Assembly: GCF_004570865.1 (NCBI RefSeq)
Contig: NZ_SPQS01000014.1
Location: 124,001 to 188,000 of the forward strand
DNA length: 64,000 bases
Direction: 5' to 3'
Source: Bradyrhizobium frederickii
GTDB taxonomy: Bacteria; Pseudomonadota; Alphaproteobacteria; Rhizobiales; Xanthobacteraceae
In this document: positions 35,103 to 43,397 of the stretch, piece by piece
How the letters are laid out: each line of letters begins with the position of its first letter
Numbering within the stretch: position 1 is the stretch's first letter
Program-made: the position numbers and the translations under genes
The notes under the pieces: generated by a model
What the model was told of the DNA's origin: nothing
Seen by the model: only the letters and a program-made list of their open reading frames with translations
Database searches by the model: none

Positions 35103-35591
35103 ATGCTCGACGGCTTGCGCCAATTCATCGCCGACATTGTCGCCCCCCATGACCAGAACCGCACCTTCGGTGACAGCGATTATCGGTTGGCGGCGACCGC
35201 GCTGCTGGTCCACGTGGTCTCGCTGGACGGCCAGCCGACGGCCGCCGAGCGGCGCAAGCTGCACAGCCTGATCGAAAGCCATTTTGGGCTCGATCAAGGC
35301 ACGGCCGATCGCCTGATCGCGGACGCCACCGAGGTCGAGGGCGAGGCGGTGGACCTCTATCACTTCACCAGCATCATCATGCGCTCGCTCGACGAAGAGG
35401 GTCGCAAGCGCATCGTCCGGATGATGTGGGAGCTGGTCTATGCCGACGGCCAGGTCAGCGAGTTCGAGGACAATGTCGTCTGGCGCGCCTCCGATCTGCT
35501 CGGGATTTCCCAGCGGGACCGGATCGAGCTGAAGCATATTGTGGCCGAGCGCGCCGCTAGCCAGGTGAAGGATGGTGCCGTCGGTGGCTGA
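35103..35591 (+). CDS. TerB-family tellurite resistance-like protein
   Basis: A 162-residue all-helical protein in the TerB/DjlA-like fold. The first repeat contains LAATALLVHVVSLDGQPTAAERRKL and the second VRMMWELVYADGQVSEFEDNVVWR; the acidic D-G-x-P and D-G-x-x-S-xx-E segments are the metal-binding loops of the family. It corresponds to the COG4103 type found singly in many alphaproteobacteria. Despite the name, a role in tellurite resistance is not shown for such single-gene members. No other ter genes are nearby. Confidence 0.87.
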   Translation: MLDGLRQFIADIVAPHDQNRTFGDSDYRLAATALLVHVVSLDGQPTAAERRKLHSLIESHFGLDQGTADRLIADATEVEGEAVDLYHFTSIIMRSLDEEGRKRIVRMMWELVYADGQVSEFEDNVVWRASDLLGISQRDRIELKHIVAERAASQVKDGAVGG

Positions 35592-35811
35592 CCTCTCTCG
35601 CCTGGTGGATTGCCTCCCACGCGAGCCACATGACGAAACTTTAATGTAACCCCGGCTCTTGGCGGATTCGCCTGCAAAATACCTGTCCTTCCTGCTCCCC
35701 TGTCGCCCGCTCAAGCCGCCATTCCGCCAGCGCCGCTTGCCTGTCGCGCACGGCTTATGCTCTCGTTCAGCCATTGCGGGGCCAAGGACTTCAATTCAAG
35801 AGACTTCGATC

Positions 35812-36591
35812 GTGACTGAGCGGGTAACGTTGATCACCGGTGCCTCGGCGGGCATAGGCACGGAGCTGGCGCGCGTATTTGCCGCCAACGGACATCGCCT
35901 GGCATTGACGGCGCGGCGCGCGGATCGGTTGGAGGCGCTCGCGAGCGAGCTAGCTGCCAAGGGCGGCAAGAGGCCGATCGTGATCGCCTGCGATCTCGAG
36001 GACCCCGCCGCCGGCGAGACCATCGCGGCGGCGCTCGCCGCCGAAGGCGTTGAGCTCGACCACCTCGTCAACAATGCCGGCTTTGGCGTGTTCGGCGATG
36101 CCATCGAGCGCGATCGCGACGAGCAGATCGGGATCGTCGATGTCAACGTGCGGGCCCTGACGGATCTGTCGCTGCGCTTTGCCGATCAGTTGATCAGGAA
36201 CAAGGGCGGTCTTCTCAATGTGGGCTCGGTCGCGGGCTTCCTGCCCGGCCCCGGCATGGCGGTCTATTATGCCTCCAAGGCCTACGTGATTTCCTTCACG
36301 GAAGCGCTGCGGGCGGAGCTCGCGCCGCGCGGCGTTCGCGTCACCGTGCTTTGCCCGGGCCCCGTGCCCACCGAATTCCAGGCGCGCGCCGGCGTCGGGT
36401 CCCAACACGATACGGCCCTTCTCAATGTTTCAGCCGCCGATGTCGCGCAGGAAGCGTACCGTGGCCTGATGGCCAACAAACGGGCAGTGCTGCCCGGTCT
36501 CGGCATCAAGATTGTGCCGCTTGCGCTGCGCTTTTTCCCGCGCGGCTTCATCCTGGCCGCGACGAGCCGGTTCCAGAGGCGCAGGAATTAG
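35812..36591 (+). CDS. Short-chain dehydrogenase/reductase
   Basis: A 259-residue classical SDR starting at GTG 35812 (VTERVTLITGASAGIG). TGASAGIG is the cofactor loop, TARRADRLEAL suggests NADP preference, LVNNAGFGVFGD is the NNAG motif, and VYYASKAYVISF contains the catalytic Tyr-x3-Lys. The C-terminal half, including FFPRGFILAATSRFQRR, resembles the DltE/YqjQ-like ketoreductase group. It reduces an unknown carbonyl substrate. The start codon follows AAGAGA at a loose nine-base spacing. The upstream region is otherwise empty. Confidence 0.87.
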   Translation: MTERVTLITGASAGIGTELARVFAANGHRLALTARRADRLEALASELAAKGGKRPIVIACDLEDPAAGETIAAALAAEGVELDHLVNNAGFGVFGDAIERDRDEQIGIVDVNVRALTDLSLRFADQLIRNKGGLLNVGSVAGFLPGPGMAVYYASKAYVISFTEALRAELAPRGVRVTVLCPGPVPTEFQARAGVGSQHDTALLNVSAADVAQEAYRGLMANKRAVLPGLGIKIVPLALRFFPRGFILAATSRFQRRRN

Positions 36592-36716
36592 AGAAATCCT
36601 GGCGCTTCCGTAGTGGCCCGGAGCTTGCTTCACTTTCGATGTGTGCGCGAACTCACACGATGTTAACCATCGCTTAGCTATGCTGGCGGTCTGAACCGAT
36701 AGCACTCGCAGAGGCC

Positions 36717-37511
36717 ATGTCGTTCCGGACGGACAGGTTTGGTGGCGCAGAATTGGTGCCCTTCCGAAAGAAGGCGCCGAGCACTGCCGCCTCCGAAAGC
36801 CAATTGCCGGTCTTGATCGTCCTGCATCAGGAATGCTCGACCCCGGGCCGTGTCGGCAATGCGCTCCGCGCGCTTGGCCACTCCTTGGACATTCGCCGTC
36901 CCCGCTTCGGCGATCCGCTGCCGGAGACGCTCGACGAACATGCCGGCGCCGTATTCTTCGGCGGCCCGATGAGCGCCAACGATCCCGACGATTACATCCG
37001 GCGCGAGATCGACTGGCTCGAAATTCCGTTGCGCGAACAGCGGCCGTTCCTCGGCATCTGCCTTGGCGCCCAGATGCTCGCGATGCAGCTCGGTGCCCGC
37101 GTCGCGCCGCATGCCGATGCGCTGACCCAGATCGGCTACTACCCGATCCGTCCGACCGCCGCGGGCCGCGCGCTCTGCCCGGCCTGGCCGGCTCAGGTCT
37201 ATCACTGGCATCGCGAGGGATTCGAGCTGCCTGCCGGCGCCGAGCTGCTTGCAGAGGGCGACGATTTTCCGGTGCAGGCGTTCCGCGCCGGCAATGCCTT
37301 CGGCGTGCAGTTCCACCCCGATGTGACCTACGCGATGATGCATCGCTGGACCACGCGCGGCTATGACGGCTTCAGCGCGCCCGGTGCGCGGCAGCGGCAC
37401 CATCATTTTGCGGATCGTGCCGTCTACGATGCCGCAGAGCGCGCCTGGCTCGATCACTTTATCAATGTCTGGCTGGAGCGGCGGCCGGTGCTGGCCCAAG
37501 CCGCCGAGTAA
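36717..37511 (+). CDS. Class I glutamine amidotransferase-like protein
   Basis: A 264-residue GATase1 protein. The nucleophile elbow is LGICLGAQMLA with the catalytic Cys, FFGGPMSAND is the substrate-side glycine loop, and VQFHPDVTYAM has the catalytic His. VYHWHREGFELPAGAELLA resembles the GuaA N-terminal and PuuD/YfeJ-like group. Stand-alone members hydrolyse glutamine, or gamma-glutamyl compounds, for a partner not seen here. The first 30 residues are variable, and a GAGG lies close ahead of the ATG. The partner synthetase is unknown. Confidence 0.87.
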   Translation: MSFRTDRFGGAELVPFRKKAPSTAASESQLPVLIVLHQECSTPGRVGNALRALGHSLDIRRPRFGDPLPETLDEHAGAVFFGGPMSANDPDDYIRREIDWLEIPLREQRPFLGICLGAQMLAMQLGARVAPHADALTQIGYYPIRPTAAGRALCPAWPAQVYHWHREGFELPAGAELLAEGDDFPVQAFRAGNAFGVQFHPDVTYAMMHRWTTRGYDGFSAPGARQRHHHFADRAVYDAAERAWLDHFINVWLERRPVLAQAAE

Positions 37512-37624
37512 CCCGCGCCTTTCGCGCAGGCTCTTGGCGCAAGTCCTCGCGCCGTCCCCCGATATGCTAGGCTCTCCGCCAACGAGCGCGCACCAATGCG
37601 TGCCGGCAGACAAGGGAGAGCGTC

Positions 37625-38437
37625 ATGGCCTACGAGCACATTCTCTATGAGGTGAGCGACAAGATCGCGACCATCACGCTCAATCGCCCCGATCGCATGA
37701 ATGCGTGGACGCCGACCATGGAGCGCGACGTGCGTCATGCGATGGACGCGTCAAGCGCCGACGACGATGTCCGCGTCATCATCCTCACCGGCGCGGGCCG
37801 CGCGTTTTGCGCCGGCGCCGACATGGATGCGTTGAAGGGGCTCGACCCTGATGACGTCAGGCGCGCCTCGAACCTGCCGCCCTTCGACATGAACCGCCGT
37901 CCGGACTGGCAGACGCGCTACGGCTATTATCCGTCGATCAGGAAGCCGGTCATCGCCATGCTCAACGGCGCCACCGCGGGTATCGGCCTCGTCCACGCGC
38001 TCTATTGCGATCTGCGCTTTGCCGCCGACAATACGGTGTTCACCACAGCCTTCGCGCGGCGCGGTCTGATCGCCGAGCACGGCATCAGCTGGATGCTGCC
38101 GCGCATCGTCGGTCATGCCAATGCGATGGATCTGCTGCTTTCGGCGCGGCGCGTGTCGAGCGAGGAAGCCTTTCGGATCGGCCTGGTCAACCGGCTCTGC
38201 TCGCCTGAAAAGCTGCGCGAGGAGACCTACGCCTATGCCCGCGATCTCGCCGATTTCGTCTCGCCGAGTGCGATGGCCGTGATCAAGCGCCAGCTCTACG
38301 AGGTGCCGTTCCAGACCCTGGCCGAGGCAACGATCGAAGCCAACCGGGAGATGATGGTGGCGCTGGCTGGCAGCGATTTCCGGGAGGGGGTGGCGAGCTT
38401 CATGGAAAAGCGGCCGCCGAGGTTTACGGGGAGGTAG
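37625..38437 (+). CDS. Enoyl-CoA hydratase/isomerase family protein
   Basis: A 270-residue crotonase. ITLNRPDRMNAWTP is the N-terminal motif, GAGRAFCAGADMDALKG forms the first oxyanion hole and NGATAGIGLVHALYCDLRFA the second. The Glu of RGLIAEHGISWMLPRIVG occupies the position of the catalytic acid (Glu164 in rat), while the other typical Glu is replaced by Ala/Thr. The exact chemistry, hydration or isomerisation of an acyl-CoA, is uncertain. AAGGGAGAG precedes the ATG. It ends at a repeat and the tRNA-Ala gene, and no other beta-oxidation genes are adjacent. Confidence 0.88.
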   Translation: MAYEHILYEVSDKIATITLNRPDRMNAWTPTMERDVRHAMDASSADDDVRVIILTGAGRAFCAGADMDALKGLDPDDVRRASNLPPFDMNRRPDWQTRYGYYPSIRKPVIAMLNGATAGIGLVHALYCDLRFAADNTVFTTAFARRGLIAEHGISWMLPRIVGHANAMDLLLSARRVSSEEAFRIGLVNRLCSPEKLREETYAYARDLADFVSPSAMAVIKRQLYEVPFQTLAEATIEANREMMVALAGSDFREGVASFMEKRPPRFTGR

Positions 38438-38471
38438 GGGGATTTCGGAGAGAGCCCGGCTTCGCCTTTCG

Positions 38472-38539
38472 GGCTACGCCGCGGCAGCCTTCGCTACGAA
38501 AGGGCTTGCCGAGCCGAAGCAGGCGTAGCCTGCGAAGGC

Positions 38540-38540
<1 letters not shown>
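38472..38540. repeat. Inverted repeat abutting tRNA-Ala
   Basis: GGCTACGCC (38472-38480) and GGCGTAGCC (38522-38530) are complementary, as are AGCCTTCGC (38487-38495) and GCGAAGGCT (38532-38540). It reaches into the CCA-encoding end of the tRNA gene. It may help terminate the tRNA transcript, which is read on the minus strand. Confidence 0.6.
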
Positions 38541-38615
<75 letters not shown>

Positions 38616-38781
38616 TTTGCTGGCCGCTCTGGTAAACGCGGCCGACAACCGGGCGCCATTTAAGTCCCCGCCAAGGTCAAGTCAAGGACGGGTGTCACCC
38701 GGTTTTAGCCATTCGGGGCGCGACTTCCCTTGTTTGGGCGGGGGGGAACCGATATCTAGCAAAGGCGTCAATCCGACCGCA

Positions 38782-38829
38782 GCCAGAGTTTCCAAAAGCC
38801 AGAGTCTTCAAAAGCCAGAGTTCTGAAAA
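38782..38829. repeat. Three tandem 16-bp repeats ahead of yggT
   Basis: Units 38782-38797, 38798-38813 and 38814-38829 all start GCCAGAGT and end in AAAA. They differ only in their four middle bases. The array ends three bases before the yggT ATG, occupying the ribosome-binding region where no standard Shine-Dalgarno is seen. Confidence 0.85.
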
Positions 38830-38832
38830 ATC

Positions 38833-39123
38833 ATGCGTGCCGTTCTCGACATCGTCATCATCGTGCTCGACCTCTACGTCTGGCTGCTGATCGCCTCCGC
38901 GATCCTGTCCTGGCTGATCGCCTTCAACGTCGTGAACACCCGCAACCAGTTCGTGTCGGCGGTGGCGGAGTTCCTGTACCGGATCACCGAGCCGGTGCTG
39001 GCGCCGATTCGCAATCTCCTGCCCAGCCTCGGCGGCCTCGACATCTCGCCGATCATCCTGATTCTGATCATCATGTTCATCGAGCGGGTGATCCTGTACT
39101 ACATCTACCCCAACGTGATCTGA
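38833..39123 (+). CDS. YggT family membrane protein
   Basis: A 96-residue protein with two membrane helices of the YGGT domain: VLDLYVWLLIASAILSWL and, after ITEPVLAPIRNLLPSLGGLD (the conserved EP-xL-xPxR-xxPxxGG-D loop), SPIILILIIMFIERVIL. In other bacteria this family is linked to osmotic-shock tolerance, cell-division or envelope protein positioning, and is often encoded beside a DUF167 protein, as here. It starts the yggT, DUF167, folD series. Its leader is a tandem 16-bp repeat. Confidence 0.93.
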   Translation: MRAVLDIVIIVLDLYVWLLIASAILSWLIAFNVVNTRNQFVSAVAEFLYRITEPVLAPIRNLLPSLGGLDISPIILILIIMFIERVILYYIYPNVI

Positions 39124-39138
39124 GCGGGCTGGAGCGCC

Positions 39139-39483
39139 TTGGTTGCCCGAGAAGCCGGCAAGGAGCCTTGGCGTTACGCGGCCGCAGGAATCAGCATCGC
39201 ATTGCGGGTGACGCCGCGCGGCGGCCGCGACGACATCGACGGGATCGAGCAGCTGGCCGATGGCCGCAGCGTGCTCAAGGTGCGGGTGCGCGCCATCGCC
39301 GATGGCGGCGAGGCCAACAAGGCCGTCCTGGTCCTGTTGGCGAAATCGCTCGGCGTTCCCAAGGCCAGCGTGAGGCTGCTGTCCGGAGCGACCTCGCGGC
39401 TGAAGCAGATCGCGGTCGACGGCGATCCGGCACGGCTGGGCGAAGCCCTGCGCCAGCTCGTCTCAGCCAAATCGACAGATTGA
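39139..39483 (+). CDS. DUF167 (YggU-like) family protein
   Basis: A 114-residue protein: IALRVTPRGGRDDIDG, then LKVRVRAIADGGEANKAVLVLLAKSLGVPKASVRLLSGATSRLK, the standard DUF167 profile with the ADGxANxA motif. The start is a TTG at 39139 with GGAG five bases ahead, 15 bases after yggT. The function of the family is unknown, and its fusion or adjacency with yggT is common. It ends nine bases before folD, suggesting one transcript. Confidence 0.9.
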   Translation: MVAREAGKEPWRYAAAGISIALRVTPRGGRDDIDGIEQLADGRSVLKVRVRAIADGGEANKAVLVLLAKSLGVPKASVRLLSGATSRLKQIAVDGDPARLGEALRQLVSAKSTD

Positions 39484-39492
39484 GGAACTGAC

Positions 39493-40377
39493 ATGACTGC
39501 CAAGATCATCGATGGAAAAGTCATCGCCGCGGAGCTTCGGGCCCGCGTCGCCGACGAGGTCGCCCGGGTCAAGCGCGAGCACAATCTGGTGCCGGGCCTT
39601 GCGGTGGTTCTGGTCGGCAACGATCCCGCCAGCGAGGTCTATGTCCGCTCCAAGCACACCCAGACCCAGGCCGCCGGCATGGCCTCCTTCGAGCACAAGC
39701 TGCCGGCCGACGTCTCGCAAGCAGACCTCCTGGCGCTGGTCGCAAAGCTCAACCGCGATCCGGCGGTGCATGGCATTCTGGTGCAGCTGCCGCTGCCGAA
39801 GGGGCTGAACACGGAAGCCGTCATCAACGCCATCGACCCCGCCAAGGACGTCGACGGCCTGCATCCGAACAATGCCGGCCGGCTCGCCGGCGGCTTCCAG
39901 GCGCTGTCGCCGTGCACGCCGCTCGGCTGCATCATCCTGACCAAAAGCGTGCACGCTTCGCTGGAAGGCATGAACGCGATCGTCATCGGCCGCTCCAATC
40001 TGGTCGGTCGTCCGCTGGTGCAATTGCTGCTGAACGAGAACGCCACGGTGACGATCGCGCATTCGCGCTCGCGCGATCTGCCCGGGCTGGTGAAGCAGGC
40101 CGATCTCGTCTATGCCGCGGTCGGCAGGCCCGAGATGGTGCGCGGCGACTGGCTGAAGCCGGGCGCGACCGTGATCGATGTCGGCATCAATCGCATCCCG
40201 AAGGAGGACGGCAAGACGCGCCTCGTCGGCGACGTCGCCTATCAGGAAGCGCTCGAGGTGGCCGGCGCGATCACGCCGGTGCCGGGCGGCGTCGGTCAGA
40301 TGACGGTGGCCTGCCTGCTGGTGAATACACTGCGCGCGGCCTGCGCGATCGCGGGGCTGCCGAAGCCGGCGGTGTAG
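39493..40377 (+). CDS. folD: Methylenetetrahydrofolate dehydrogenase / methenyl-THF cyclohydrolase
   Basis: A 294-residue bifunctional enzyme interconverting 5,10-methylene- and 10-formyl-tetrahydrofolate. The N-terminal motif PGLAVVLVGNDPASEVYVRSK holds the catalytic Tyr and Lys of the family. GILVQLPLP and KDVDGLHP are substrate-loop motifs, AIVIGRSNLVGRP is the NADP site and GAITPVPGGVGQMT the C-terminal signature. It supplies 10-formyl-THF used by purH in this same window. It sits third after yggT and DUF167 and ends just before a palindromic element. Confidence 0.97.
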   Translation: MTAKIIDGKVIAAELRARVADEVARVKREHNLVPGLAVVLVGNDPASEVYVRSKHTQTQAAGMASFEHKLPADVSQADLLALVAKLNRDPAVHGILVQLPLPKGLNTEAVINAIDPAKDVDGLHPNNAGRLAGGFQALSPCTPLGCIILTKSVHASLEGMNAIVIGRSNLVGRPLVQLLLNENATVTIAHSRSRDLPGLVKQADLVYAAVGRPEMVRGDWLKPGATVIDVGINRIPKEDGKTRLVGDVAYQEALEVAGAITPVPGGVGQMTVACLLVNTLRAACAIAGLPKPAV

Positions 40378-40388
40378 GCTTTCTTCAC

Positions 40389-40517
40389 CTCGCCCCGCTT
40401 GCGGGGAGAGGTCGATCGCGAAGCGATCGGGTGAGGGGGACTCTCCGCGCGTTCAACTCTCACCGTCCTCGCGGAGACTCCCCCTCACCCCAACCCTCTC
40501 CCCGCAAGCGGGGCGAG
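40389..40517. repeat. Palindromic element with 22-bp perfect ends, copy 2
   Basis: The arms 40389-40410 and 40496-40517 are exact reverse complements and identical to those of the element at 20491-20621. The inner parts also share GTGAGGGGG and CTCTCCGCG-type segments. It separates the convergent folD and ppa genes, where a long hairpin would stop transcription from either side. Confidence 0.8.
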
Positions 40518-40526
40518 GGAGCTGAC

Positions 40527-41069
40527 TCAGCCCTTCTTCTTCTTCTTCTTCTCGCGGTCCATGCCTTCGAGGATCAGCTTGTGCGCGTCCTCCGGGCCGC
40601 CCCAGCGCAGGATCTTCACCCATTTGCCCTTCTCGAGATCCTTGTAGTGCTCGAAGAAGTGCTGGATCTGCTGCAGCGTGATGTCGGGCAGGTCGGAGTA
40701 CGACTTCACCTTGTCGTAGCGCTGCGTGAGCTTCGACGACGGCACCGCCAGAATCTTCTCGTCGCCGCCGGCTTCGTCCTCCATGAACAACACGCCGACC
40801 GGGCGCACGCTCATGACGGCGCCGGGAATGATGGCGCGGGTGTTGACGATCAGGACGTCGCAGGGGTCGCCGTCATCCGACAGAGTGTGCGGGATAAAGC
40901 CGTAGTTACCGGGGTAACGCATCGGCGTGTAAAGGAAGCGATCGACCACCAGCGTGCCGGCCTCCTTGTCCATCTCGTATTTGATCGGTTCGCCGCCCAC
41001 GGGGACCTCGATGATGACATTGACGTCGTGGGGGACGTTCTTTCCGATCGAGACCGCATCAATACGCAT
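40527..41069 (-). CDS. ppa: Inorganic pyrophosphatase
   Basis: A 180-residue family I soluble pyrophosphatase, which pulls biosynthetic reactions forward by hydrolysing PPi. NVIIEVPVGGEPIKYEMDK supplies the substrate Lys and Glu. RYPGNYGFIPHTLSDDGDPCDVLI is the signature, with the DGDPCD metal aspartates. The C-terminus is unusual, ending DREKKKKKKG, encoded by a run of lysine codons that forms a CTT microsatellite on the plus strand. The ATG at 41069 gives the usual length. It is convergent with folD. Confidence 0.96.
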   Translation of the reverse strand: MRIDAVSIGKNVPHDVNVIIEVPVGGEPIKYEMDKEAGTLVVDRFLYTPMRYPGNYGFIPHTLSDDGDPCDVLIVNTRAIIPGAVMSVRPVGVLFMEDEAGGDEKILAVPSSKLTQRYDKVKSYSDLPDITLQQIQHFFEHYKDLEKGKWVKILRWGGPEDAHKLILEGMDREKKKKKKG

Positions 41070-41246
41070 TCAAGGCTCCGTTGTTGCCGAGGATAAATCG
41101 CGCCCGGCAGCGATTTTGGCGCTGTCATACGCGGGCTTGGCCCGCTGATCCATCGCGCTCTTGTGAAATAATGAATCCGGAAATCACCGGCTCAAAGGCA
41201 ACGGTATCGACGGACGGGAAACGCTGCCGCTTCTGCTTTCAGCAGC

Positions 41247-41756
41247 TCAATTGGTCCAAGCGAAGGCAACCTTGTCGAGCGCCTTCGGCCCGAAACGCTC
41301 CGACGAGCGCGCCACCATACGGCCCCCGAGCGCCCGGTAAAACTCGGTCGCCGGATCGTTGTCCGAGAGCGCCCACACCACCATGCTCTTCAGCCCGCTT
41401 TGCATCAGGTCGCGGCGGGCGGCCGCGAACAGGCGACGGCCGAAGCCGAGGCCCTGGAATTCCGGGCGCAGATAAATCTCGTAGATCTCGCCGTCGAAAT
41501 GCAGGCTGCGAGCGCGGTTGCGACCGTAATTCGCGTAACCCGCGATCTTGTCGCCGAACACCAGCACGCTGACGCGGCTGCCCTTGCGGATCGCACTGTC
41601 CCACCATTGCGGGCCGCGGCGGTTGATCAGCTTTTCCAGCTCGGCGCCGGGAATGATGCCCTGATAGGCGGAGCGCCAGGCTTCGTCATGAGTGGACGCC
41701 ACCGCAGTTGCATCTGCAGCTTTGGCCGGCCGGACCTCGATCAGGGTTGTGCTCAT
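41247..41756 (-). CDS. GNAT family N-acetyltransferase
   Basis: A 169-residue acetyl-CoA-dependent acyltransferase. EVRPAKAADATAVASTHDEAW is the usual N-terminus, EIYEIYLRPEFQGLGFGRRLF is motif A with the Q-x-x-G-x-G pyrophosphate loop, and WALSDNDPATEFYRALGG is motif B. These three elements are decisive. The ATG at 41756 follows the pattern of the family, whereas the longer in-frame form begins with a basic stretch lacking a ribosome site. The acceptor substrate is unknown. It is upstream of ppa on the same strand with a 177-bp gap. Confidence 0.88.
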   Translation of the reverse strand: MSTTLIEVRPAKAADATAVASTHDEAWRSAYQGIIPGAELEKLINRRGPQWWDSAIRKGSRVSVLVFGDKIAGYANYGRNRARSLHFDGEIYEIYLRPEFQGLGFGRRLFAAARRDLMQSGLKSMVVWALSDNDPATEFYRALGGRMVARSSERFGPKALDKVAFAWTN

Positions 41757-42022
41757 GGACACAATCAAACCAAGTCGCCGCCTCGGCGGCAAGACCTATC
41801 GTTAATTATCGGTTAACGTGTGGACTTTGTGCATCAGTATCTTGGCCCTGTTGTGCCGAAAAAAGACAAGACGCCGACTCAAAGGGCATCGGCATGCCGT
41901 GCGTCGGTGCAAAACTCGTTCTGCGCCAATGAATGAACGACAATGGCAGCGCAAAAAGTCCGCCCAGGGTGATTCGTTCCGACTAGTGTGGCGGTCGCTT
42001 TCCGTGTCGCCCTCGGCCATTC

Positions 42023-42922
42023 ATGCGGCTCCTCAACATCATCGCGCTCCTGCCTCTGCTGGCCTTGCTGACTGCGCCGCCTCTGTGCGCTCAGGTCACG
42101 TTTGGCCCGTCGGGCGAAGAGGGCGAGCCGCTTCGCCGACAGAAATGGCTTTTGCCATCGCTGGATACCGGCATTGCCGCCCATGCCGTGCTGTATCGCC
42201 CCGCCGGCGCAGGTCCGTTCCCGCTTGCGGTCATCGCGCACGCCTCGACGCAGAATGGCTTGCGTCGTGCGCAAATGCCGCAGCCGGAATACCGTCCGCT
42301 TGCCGCCTATCTCGTCGCGCGCGGTTATGCCGTGCTGGTGCCGGAGCGGCTCGGCCATGGTGCGACCGGCGGCCGCTATGTCGAGGATCAGGGCGGATGT
42401 GACGAGGCCGATTACGCGCGTTCGGGCCGTGCAACGGCCGAGCAAATCCGGCTCGCGCTGGATCATTTGCGAAAGCAGGATTTCATTCGCAAGGAGGCCG
42501 CCATCGTGATCGGCCATTCCGCCGGCGGCTGGGGCGCGCTGGCGCTTGCCAGTGCCGATCCGAAGACGATCTCCGCCATCGCAGCGTTTGCGCCGGGGCG
42601 CGGCGGCCATGCCAATGATGAGCCGAACCGGATCTGCGCACCCCATACGCTTCTTGCTGCCGCAGCGGAGTTCGGCACGGGCGCGCGTATCCCCGTCACA
42701 TGGCTCGTTGCGGGCAATGACAGCTACTTCGCGCCGGCATTTTCGAAGAGCCTGGCTGACGCGTTTCGCAGGGGCGGCGGCAAGACCGACTTTCGCACCT
42801 TGCCGGCGCTCGGCAGCGAGGGGCATTGGTCGATCGAGAGCGAGGCCGGTGTCAAAGCCGCGAGCGGCGATCTTGCGCGGGCGCTGAACCCGGGAGAGCC
42901 AAAGGCGACCAAGAAGCCATGA
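42023..42922 (+). CDS. Secreted alpha/beta hydrolase, dienelactone-hydrolase-like
   Basis: A 299-residue protein with a signal peptide (MRLLNIIALLPLLALLTAPP). AVIAHASTQNG precedes the fold, LVPERLGHGATGG is the cap region, and VIGHSAGGWGALAL contains the nucleophile Ser in G-x-S-x-G. The acid and His are probably in VAGNDSYF and GSEGHWSIE. It is expected to cleave an ester or lactone in the periplasm. It starts a tight four-gene plus-strand cluster; its stop overlaps the next start by four bases. The substrate is unknown. Confidence 0.85.
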   Translation: MRLLNIIALLPLLALLTAPPLCAQVTFGPSGEEGEPLRRQKWLLPSLDTGIAAHAVLYRPAGAGPFPLAVIAHASTQNGLRRAQMPQPEYRPLAAYLVARGYAVLVPERLGHGATGGRYVEDQGGCDEADYARSGRATAEQIRLALDHLRKQDFIRKEAAIVIGHSAGGWGALALASADPKTISAIAAFAPGRGGHANDEPNRICAPHTLLAAAAEFGTGARIPVTWLVAGNDSYFAPAFSKSLADAFRRGGGKTDFRTLPALGSEGHWSIESEAGVKAASGDLARALNPGEPKATKKP

Positions 42923-43389
42923 CGCCGTATGTCCTGGTCAAATTTCTGCATGTGCTCGGCGCCATCGTCATCCTCGGCACAGGCAGCGGCATCGCTTTCT
43001 TCATGCTGATGGCGCATCGCACCAACGACGTGGCGTTCATCGCGCGCACTGCCTCGGTGGTGGTGGTCGCGGATACGATCTTCACGCTGTCGGCCGTGCT
43101 CCTCCAGCCGGTCACGGGCGGCCTGCTGATGATGCTCTCGGCGACGCCGATCACGGAGCACTGGCTGCTCGCCTCGCTCGCCCTTTACGCCGTCGCTGGC
43201 CTGTTCTGGGTCCCTGTCGTGTTCATGCAGATCGAGATGCGGGATCTTGCGCGCCAGGCTGCCGCCGATCAGCGCAATGCGCTGCCGCAGCGCTATTTCG
43301 TGCTGTTCCGGCGCTGGTTCGCATTCGGCTTCCCCGGCTTCGGCGCGACGATGCTCATTCTCTGGCTGATGATCGCAAAACCGTTCTGA
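42919..43389 (+). CDS. DUF2269 family integral membrane protein
   Basis: A 156-residue protein with four membrane segments. MTPYVLVKFLHVLGAIVILG is the DUF2269 start, with the conserved Lys and His of helix 1, which resembles cytochrome b-type or copper/heme-binding small membrane proteins. Its ATG overlaps the hydrolase stop (ATGA), so the two are translationally coupled. FVLFRRWFAFGFPGFGA is typical of the third helix. The function is unknown, but family members often travel with DoxX-like proteins, as in this cluster. Confidence 0.85.
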   Translation: MTPYVLVKFLHVLGAIVILGTGSGIAFFMLMAHRTNDVAFIARTASVVVVADTIFTLSAVLLQPVTGGLLMMLSATPITEHWLLASLALYAVAGLFWVPVVFMQIEMRDLARQAAADQRNALPQRYFVLFRRWFAFGFPGFGATMLILWLMIAKPF

Positions 43390-43397
43390 GGATTCCG

